Below, piece after piece: positions 58,329 through 64,000 of a stretch of 64,000 nucleotides of DNA. This DNA is from Acidobacteriota bacterium (GTDB lineage Bacteria; Acidobacteriota; Vicinamibacteria; Vicinamibacterales; UBA8438): positions 1 through 64,000 of the forward strand of contig VXME01000058.1 in the NCBI GenBank assembly GCA_009861545.1, written 5' to 3'. Every line of letters starts with the position of its first letter. The first letter of the stretch is position 1. The position numbers and the translations under genes are program-made. A model generated the notes under the pieces. That model was not told the DNA's origin. It saw nothing but the letters and a program-made list of their open reading frames with translations, and made no database searches.

Positions 58329-60347
58329 ATGTCCAAGCGTCGCTTCGCGTCCACGCCCATCGCGCTCGCGTTGCTCTTGCTGCCGGCCCCGGCCGCCGCC
58401 CAGCCGGCGGATGACGAGTCCGCGCATCGAACCCTGAGCACGGAACAGGGCGAGTGGCCCAGCTACGGCGGTGACGCCGGACACACGCGCTACTCGCCGC
58501 TCGACGAGATCGACGCCTTGAACTTCGGCGCCCTCGAGCTGGCCTGGCGCTTCAGGACGGACAATCTCGGTCCCGCGCCCGAGTTCAAGCTGGAGGGGAC
58601 GCCGCTGATGGCCGGCGGGGTGCTCTACGCCACCGGCGGCACGCGCCGCACCGTGGTCGCGCTCGACGCCGCGACCGGCGAGCTGCTCTGGATGCACCGG
58701 GAGGACGAGGGCGAGCGGGCCGCGGCATCGCCGCGCCGCCTGTCGGGCCGCGGACTCGCGTACTGGTCCGACGGCCGGGAGGCGCGCATCCTGTACGTCA
58801 CCATCGGCTTTCGCCTGGTGGCGCTGAACGCGGTCACCGGCGAGCGGATTCCCGACTTCGGATTCGGCGGCGCCGTCGACCTGAAGGCAGCCGCCTTCGT
58901 CGGCGACGGGCGGCGGATCGATCCGGTCACCGGGGCCATCGGCTCGAACGCCACCCCGACGGTGGCGCGCGACGTCGTGGTCGTTGGCGGCACCTTCGCC
59001 GACGGGGCCGCACCCCCCACCCACAATCACATCAAGGGACTCGTGCAGGCGTTCGACGTCCGCACCGGCCGGCGCTTGTGGACCTTCAACACGGTTCCCC
59101 GCCCCGGCGAGTTCGGCGCCGACACGTGGCTCGGCGATTCATGGGGCACGAACGGCAACAACGGCGTCTGGACGCAGATTTCCGCCGACGCCGAGCTGGG
59201 CATCGCCTATCTGCCGGTCGAGTCCCCGACCGGCGACTACTACGGCGGACACCGCCCGGGCGACAACCTCTTCGGCGAAAGCCTCGTGGCCGTCGATCTG
59301 CTGACCGGCGAGCGGCTGTGGCACTTCCAGCTCGTCCACCATCCCCTCTGGGGCTTCGACATGGCCAGCCCGCCGATCCTGGCCGACATCACCGTCGACG
59401 GGCAGGAGATTCGGGCGGTGGCGCAGCCCGGCAAGCAGGCGTTCCTCTACGTCTTCGACCGGGTCACGGGCGAGCCGGTCTGGCCGATCGAGGAGCGGCC
59501 GGTGCCGCAAGGAGACGTCCCGGGCGAATGGTACTCGCCGACGCAGCCGTTCCCGACCAGACCGCCGGCCTACGACCGCCAGGGGGCGTCCATCGACGAC
59601 CTGATCGACTTCACGCCCGAACTGCGCGCCGAGGCGGTCGAGCTCGTCTCCCGCTACAAGCTGGGACCGCTGTTCACGCCGCCGGTCGTCAGCCGGCCCG
59701 AGGGGCCCATCGCCACGCTGGGGCTCGGCGCCGGCAGCGGCGGCACCAACTGGCCGGGCGGCGGCTACGACCCGGAGACCCGCATCCTCTATGTGCCGTC
59801 GCGCACCGGATTCTACTCCTGGGAGCTGATTCCCAGCCCCGGGCCCGACGTGTCGGATATGCGCTACGTCAAGGGGACCGCGCAGTACGGGGTCGGACAC
59901 GGGGGCTTGCGCGCCCTCAACGTGCGCGGGCTACCGCTAGTGAAGCCGCCTTACGGGCGTCTCTCCGCAATCGACCTCGACCGGGGCGACATCCTGTGGC
60001 AGCGGCCGCACGGTGAGACGCCGGATCTGGTGAAGAACCACCCGGCGTTGCAGGGGCTGGAAATCCCGCGCACGGGCGAGCCGTGTACCCATCTGATCGG
60101 TCCGCTCGTCACCGCCACCTTGATCGTGATGGGCGAGTGCGGCTTCCACGAGACCCCCGGCGGGCGCGGCGCGATGCTGCGCGCCTACGACAAGGCGTCG
60201 GGCGACGAGGTGGGCGCGGTCCTCATGCCGGCGCCGCAGTCGGGTTCGCCGATGACCTATCTGGCCGGCGGGCGGCAGTACATCGTCCTCGCCGTCAGCG
60301 CGCGCGGTTACCCGGGCGAGTACGTAGCGTTCAGGCTGCCCTCGTAA
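58329..60347 (+). CDS. Secreted PQQ-dependent quinoprotein dehydrogenase
   Basis: About 672 aa from ATG 58329 (ATG 58317 is equally open). Signal peptide FASTPIALALLLLPAPAAAQ. The eight-bladed quinoprotein layout starts with EWPSYGGDAGHTRYSPLDEI and has repeated W motifs (ATGELLWMHRED, TGRRLWTFN, TGERLWHFQ, RGDILWQRPHG). Membrane/soluble glucose or alcohol dehydrogenase group. The block usually reading HHDLWDYD is HHPLWGFD here, with both acidic residues altered, so substrate or PQQ handling may differ. No haem domain, so electrons must leave by an external carrier. Confidence 0.92.
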   Translation: MSKRRFASTPIALALLLLPAPAAAQPADDESAHRTLSTEQGEWPSYGGDAGHTRYSPLDEIDALNFGALELAWRFRTDNLGPAPEFKLEGTPLMAGGVLYATGGTRRTVVALDAATGELLWMHREDEGERAAASPRRLSGRGLAYWSDGREARILYVTIGFRLVALNAVTGERIPDFGFGGAVDLKAAAFVGDGRRIDPVTGAIGSNATPTVARDVVVVGGTFADGAAPPTHNHIKGLVQAFDVRTGRRLWTFNTVPRPGEFGADTWLGDSWGTNGNNGVWTQISADAELGIAYLPVESPTGDYYGGHRPGDNLFGESLVAVDLLTGERLWHFQLVHHPLWGFDMASPPILADITVDGQEIRAVAQPGKQAFLYVFDRVTGEPVWPIEERPVPQGDVPGEWYSPTQPFPTRPPAYDRQGASIDDLIDFTPELRAEAVELVSRYKLGPLFTPPVVSRPEGPIATLGLGAGSGGTNWPGGGYDPETRILYVPSRTGFYSWELIPSPGPDVSDMRYVKGTAQYGVGHGGLRALNVRGLPLVKPPYGRLSAIDLDRGDILWQRPHGETPDLVKNHPALQGLEIPRTGEPCTHLIGPLVTATLIVMGECGFHETPGGRGAMLRAYDKASGDEVGAVLMPAPQSGSPMTYLAGGRQYIVLAVSARGYPGEYVAFRLPS

Positions 60348-60415
60348 GCACCTTGCGGAACCGCAGGCGACCACTGGCGGGCGAGACTCGGATGGTGAGA
60401 TTCTGGAGGTCGCAC

Positions 60416-61852
60416 ATGGTTTCGGCACCGCGCCCCCGACGTACGCGGCTCCCGGCGGCAACCGTTCCGGCGGTTTGCCGCGCGGCAGTCGTCCTGTTCC
60501 TTGCAGGCACGCAACCCGTCCTGGCGCAGCCGTTCGACGGCCAACGCGACACGCAGCCCGAGAGCGCGACGCTGGCCATCGTCGGGGGCCTGCTGATCGA
60601 CGGACACGAGGGACCACCCCTGTCCGGGGGCATCGTCCTGGTCGACGGCGACCGCATCGTCGCCGCGGGCAGCCGGGAAGCGCTCGACGTACCCGCCGAC
60701 GCCGAGGTCATCGACGCCACGGGGATGACCGTCATGCCGGGACTCATCGACGCCCACGTCCACCTGGACATTCTCGGACACTCCGACTACCAGCACTGGC
60801 ACGGAACGCACCGCCCGAACTACGCCGACATCATGGCGGTCTCCTCCCGACAGCTCCTGCTGAGCGGGGTCACCACGGCCGTCGACCTGGCGGGGAATCC
60901 GGACGCGCTCATCACGACCCGGGAGCGGATCGAGAGCGGCGAGATCCCGGGCCCCCGCATCGTCGCCAGCATGGGCTGGATCACCAACTGGACCGACGAG
61001 CAGGTCCGACGGCACCACCGCCGTACCCACACCGTCAACGTCCGCACCGTCGAGGAGGCGCGGGCCGCCGCGCGCACCGCCATCGCCCAGGGGGCCGGGA
61101 TCATCAAAGTCCACACGGGGCTCTCCGAGGCGCAGTTGCGAGCGATCGCGGCCGAGGCCGACCGGAACGGCCTGCGGATCACCGGGCACGTGGGCGACCG
61201 CGACGATCTGCTGATGCGGATCCGGTCCGGCCAGGACGGCATCGAACACCTGTCCCTGGCGGCCGGAGACAGCCCGGCCATCCATCCCGACGTCATCCAG
61301 GGCCTGGTCGATCGGCGGACCTGGGTGGTGCCGACGATGATCCAGACGATGGCGCAGGGCCTGACCGCGGAATGGCCCGACCGGCGCGACAACCCGCGGG
61401 CACGCGCGCTGACCCCGCCCGACCTGTGGGCGGACATCCGGCGCTCCATCGAGAACCCGCGGCGGTTCGGCTACTTCGGGGGCGGCCTGCGCGTGAGCCG
61501 CTTCGAGGCGCTGGGCGCGAGGCTCCGCCAACTCCGGGATGCGGGCGTGCGGGTGCTGGTGGGCACCGACGCGGGCACGCCGCTCAACTTCCACACCGAT
61601 GCCACCTGGCAGGAAATGGACCTGATGGCCGGCTTCGGGTTCCCGCCGATGGAGGTGCTGGTCACCGCCACGCGGCGGAACGCCGAGTACCTGGGGCTGG
61701 AAGACGAGCTGGGCAGCCTCACGCCCGGCAAGCTGGCCGACATCATCGTCGTCGACGGCAACCCGCTGCTGAGCATGCGGGACCTGCGCAACGTCGTGGC
61801 CGTCGTAAAGGACGGCCGGGTCTACAAGCGGCCGGACGCGGGAGTGCGGTAG
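60416..61852 (+). CDS. Secreted amidohydrolase-family protein
   Basis: About 478 aa from ATG 60416 (GGAGG 7 bases upstream). Signal peptide VCRAAVVLFLAGTQPVLAQ. The metal-dependent amidohydrolase core is seen: GLIDAHVHLD (HxH), K in GIIKVHTG (bridging lysine position), ITGHVGD, IEHLSL and the acid in LVGTDAGTPL, with the small beta-sandwich from VIDATGMTVMPG and LTPGKLADIIVVDGNPL. Exported members act on imides, dipeptides or lactones; substrate unknown. About 70 bp behind the PQQ dehydrogenase. Confidence 0.9.
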   Translation: MVSAPRPRRTRLPAATVPAVCRAAVVLFLAGTQPVLAQPFDGQRDTQPESATLAIVGGLLIDGHEGPPLSGGIVLVDGDRIVAAGSREALDVPADAEVIDATGMTVMPGLIDAHVHLDILGHSDYQHWHGTHRPNYADIMAVSSRQLLLSGVTTAVDLAGNPDALITTRERIESGEIPGPRIVASMGWITNWTDEQVRRHHRRTHTVNVRTVEEARAAARTAIAQGAGIIKVHTGLSEAQLRAIAAEADRNGLRITGHVGDRDDLLMRIRSGQDGIEHLSLAAGDSPAIHPDVIQGLVDRRTWVVPTMIQTMAQGLTAEWPDRRDNPRARALTPPDLWADIRRSIENPRRFGYFGGGLRVSRFEALGARLRQLRDAGVRVLVGTDAGTPLNFHTDATWQEMDLMAGFGFPPMEVLVTATRRNAEYLGLEDELGSLTPGKLADIIVVDGNPLLSMRDLRNVVAVVKDGRVYKRPDAGVR

Positions 61853-61919
61853 TTCAGGCCGCCACCGGGATCCTCCGGCCACAATGTCGCGACAGGCCGC
61901 TCGCGGCCGTCGTGGTAGC

Positions 61920-62201
61920 ATGAAATTCGTGACCGCGGAAGAGTTCTCACTTGTGACGACCGGCCTGGGCAGCGTGATTACACTGCTGCTCGGCCTCCTG
62001 GTCTGGTTCCTCCGGCGAGAGATCAAGCAGAACGACGAGGCTCACAAGAATCTGGGACAGCGGATCGACCGGGTCGAAGGCAAGATCGACCACCTTCGTG
62101 AGGATGTAGGCGTGCTTCGCGAGGACATGGGGGTGCTCAAGGGTATTCTCATCCGGCACTACGGCAATCCCGACCACGCACGCCAGGAGTCTGCGCCGTA
62201 G
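61920..62201 (+). CDS. Small membrane-anchored coiled-coil protein
   Basis: 93 aa from ATG 61920. One membrane helix (LGSVITLLLGLLVWFLRREI) then a coiled coil IDRVEGKIDHLREDVGVLREDMGVLKGILIRHYG, in which REDVGVL/REDMGVL is a repeated heptad unit. Same plan as the frameshifted gene at 46450-46687. Function unknown. Confidence 0.7.
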   Translation: MKFVTAEEFSLVTTGLGSVITLLLGLLVWFLRREIKQNDEAHKNLGQRIDRVEGKIDHLREDVGVLREDMGVLKGILIRHYGNPDHARQESAP

Positions 62202-62247
62202 AACGGCGTAGACTGCCAGTCGTCATCACTTTCCGCGGCCCACGGCA

Positions 62248-64000
62248 ATGCAGACACCACGGATCGGACCAGCCATCGTCTTGTTGCTTGCAGTCGCCAC
62301 CGGTGCGCCGGCGCAGGTCCCCGCGACGTACGAGGCGGTCCTGTTCGCCGAGGATGTCATGGTCCCGATGCGCGACGGCGTCCGGCTCGGCACCGACGTC
62401 TATCGGCCGGCGCGCGACGGCGCACCCGTAGAGGAGCCGCTGCCCGTCCTGCTGCAGCGCACTCCCTACGGCAAGAGCGGACGCGGGCTCGTCGAGCGCA
62501 GCCTGTACTTCGTCGAGCGCGGCTACGTCGTGGTGCTGCAGGACATGCGGGGCCGGTACGAGTCGGAGGGCACGTTCTCGAAGTACCACGACTTCGACGC
62601 CCCCGACGGCTACGACACGGTCGAATGGGCCGCCACGCTCCCTTACACCTCCGGCGAGGTCGGCATGTTCGGCACCTCCTACGGCGCGCACACGCAGGCC
62701 GACGCGGCCAAGATGAATCCGCCGCACCTGCGCGCGCTGCTGCTCAACCAGGGGGGCATCTCCCGCCCCTGGGCGCACAAGGTCCGCAACCACGGCGCGT
62801 TCGAGTTGGGACAGCAGCTCGGCTGGGCCTTCGGCCAGCTCCGGGTCTCGCCCGACCCGGTGGTGCGAGCCACGTTCGAGGCGGAAGACGTCGCGGACTG
62901 GTTCGCGGCGATGCCGCTGCGGCCGGGCCTCAGTCCGCTGGCCGCGGCGCCCGAGTTCGAGGAGTACGTGCTCACGCAGATGACGCACGGAGACGACGAC
63001 GATCCCGACGCCGACTTCCGGCACTGGGATCGCATCGGCGTGAGCTGGCGCCGCTACTACGGGCGGACGGCGGACGTGCCGATGCTGCACGTCGCCGGCT
63101 GGTACGACCCCTACTGCGGCAGCATGTTCGAGAACTTCCGCGGACTGTCGGCGGCCAAGACTGCACCGCAGCGGTTGCTGGTCGGCCCCTGGACGCACGG
63201 CGGCAACACCCGCTCCTACGCCGGCGACGTGGACTTCGGACCGGCGGCCGCGCTGCCCGACTTCGCCACGGAGCTGCACCTGCAGTGGTTCGACCGCCAT
63301 CTGAAGGACCGGCCCACCGAGGCCGACGACTGGCCGCCGATCCGCCTGTTCGTGATGGGCACGGGGGACGGGCGCCGGGACGAGAACGGCCGGCTGCGCC
63401 ACGGCGGCTACTGGCGCGACGCCGAAGAGTGGCCGCTGCCCGAGGCGGAACCGACCCGCTACTATTTCCACGCGGACGGCACGCTGCGCACGACCCCGCC
63501 GGCGGGCGGCGTGCCGCCCACCACCTACACCTACGACCCGGCCCACCCGGTGCCGACCATCGGCGGCTCGTTCTCGGGCGTGCTCAAGCGCGGCGCCTTC
63601 GATCAGCGGGAACGCGAGTTCCGAAGCCTCCGGGGCGGCTCGGAGAACGGCTTCTACGGATCGCGGCCGCCCTATCTGCCGCTGAGGACGCGGCCCGACG
63701 TGGTGGTGTTCCAGACCGCGCCGCTGGAGGAACCGGTGGAGGTCATCGGTCCCGTCACGGTCCGGCTGTATGCGTCGTCGACCGCGGTCGACACGGACTT
63801 CACCGTGAAGCTGGTCGACGTCCACCCGCCGAGCCGCGACTTCCCCACCGGCTTCGACATGAACGTGACCGACGGGATCCTGCGAGCGCGCTATCGCAAC
63901 TCACCGAGCCGGCCGGAGTTGATGGCGCCGGGGGAGGTCTACGAGTTCGAGATCCGGCCCTACCCGACGGCGAATCGCTTCCAGGCGGGCCACCGGATCC
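62248..64000 (+). CDS. Secreted CocE/NonD-family hydrolase (X-Pro dipeptidyl-peptidase type), partial
   Basis: From ATG 62248 the frame stays open past the window's right edge (more than 580 residues). Signal peptide PAIVLLLAVATGAPAQ. S15 hydrolase features: VMVPMRDGVRLGTDVYRPA, oxyanion region LLQRTPYGKSGRG, nucleophile in MFGTSYGAHTQADAA (GTSYGA), acid in VAGWYDPYCGSM, histidine in VGPWTHGG, and the C-terminal jelly-roll starting at VVVFQTAPLEEPVEVIGPVTVRLYASSTAVDTDF. These enzymes cleave acyl esters or X-Pro peptides; substrate unknown. Confidence 0.93.
   Translation, partial: MQTPRIGPAIVLLLAVATGAPAQVPATYEAVLFAEDVMVPMRDGVRLGTDVYRPARDGAPVEEPLPVLLQRTPYGKSGRGLVERSLYFVERGYVVVLQDMRGRYESEGTFSKYHDFDAPDGYDTVEWAATLPYTSGEVGMFGTSYGAHTQADAAKMNPPHLRALLLNQGGISRPWAHKVRNHGAFELGQQLGWAFGQLRVSPDPVVRATFEAEDVADWFAAMPLRPGLSPLAAAPEFEEYVLTQMTHGDDDDPDADFRHWDRIGVSWRRYYGRTADVPMLHVAGWYDPYCGSMFENFRGLSAAKTAPQRLLVGPWTHGGNTRSYAGDVDFGPAAALPDFATELHLQWFDRHLKDRPTEADDWPPIRLFVMGTGDGRRDENGRLRHGGYWRDAEEWPLPEAEPTRYYFHADGTLRTTPPAGGVPPTTYTYDPAHPVPTIGGSFSGVLKRGAFDQREREFRSLRGGSENGFYGSRPPYLPLRTRPDVVVFQTAPLEEPVEVIGPVTVRLYASSTAVDTDFTVKLVDVHPPSRDFPTGFDMNVTDGILRARYRNSPSRPELMAPGEVYEFEIRPYPTANRFQAGHRI

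Noticed and set aside
1-64000. CRISPR array or insertion sequence
   Set aside because: I saw no evenly spaced repeats of 25-40 bp and no transposase-like frame. The only repeats are the receptor duplication and short palindromes.

Overview
This is a high-GC bacterial chromosome segment. The gene content points to an Acidobacteriota genome, possibly Vicinamibacteria-like. Supporting signs are three secreted proteins of the acidobacterial VWFA-related family, two Oar-like TonB-dependent receptors with an N-terminal carboxypeptidase-regulatory domain, a DUF1592/DUF1588 plus DUF1552 gene pair, a PQQ dehydrogenase and many secreted beta-propeller, amidohydrolase and acylaminopeptidase-type enzymes. 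This placement is inferred from gene families, not from a marker search. Many genes start with GTG or TTG, and ATGA/GTGA/TTGA stop-start overlaps mark operons throughout.

Layout. 1-8.7 kb: a gene tail, two secreted beta-propeller proteins, recA with a clear promoter, a FtsB/DivIC-like gene, an inactive plus active M16 peptidase pair, and tRNA-Phe. 8.9-10.4 kb: just 3' of the tRNA lies a two-gene unit, an AbiEii-type nucleotidyltransferase preceded by an unrecognised 157-aa protein. 10.5-19.2 kb: an iron-acquisition block with a frameshifted TonB receptor plus PepSY protein, a DUF3649-PepSY-DUF3325 operon, and another PepSY protein. Its upstream regions carry 11-bp-spaced response-regulator-like half-sites. 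An unannotated small RNA with its own promoter and terminator sits between the modules. 19.3-32.3 kb: tandem VWA proteins, hisC, S9 peptidase, aminotransferase, 2H phosphoesterase plus VKOR, GYF protein, cytochrome c, acetamidase, an AAA/nuclease fusion and a beta-lactamase-fold esterase.

32.3-42.9 kb: hicBA, then a complete operon for quinohemoprotein amine dehydrogenase in the order qhpG-A-D-C-B-F-E (minus strand). It encodes the diheme alpha subunit, propeller beta subunit, the tiny cross-linked gamma subunit precursor, and all four maturation/export factors (radical SAM QhpD, FAD enzyme QhpG, ABC exporter QhpF, subtilase QhpE). The gamma subunit keeps every cross-linked residue in register but has an unusually long leader. 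A Phd/PIN toxin-antitoxin pair diverges from it. This operon is the main find in the window.

43-54 kb: TPR, BON and VWFA-related secreted proteins, a frameshifted small coiled-coil gene, and two tandemly duplicated TonB receptors that share 218 bp of exact identity. 54.2-64 kb: a DUF1592/DUF1552 operon, a Phd/VapC pair, a PQQ dehydrogenase, an amidohydrolase, a small membrane coiled-coil protein, and a CocE/NonD-family hydrolase that runs off the end of the window.
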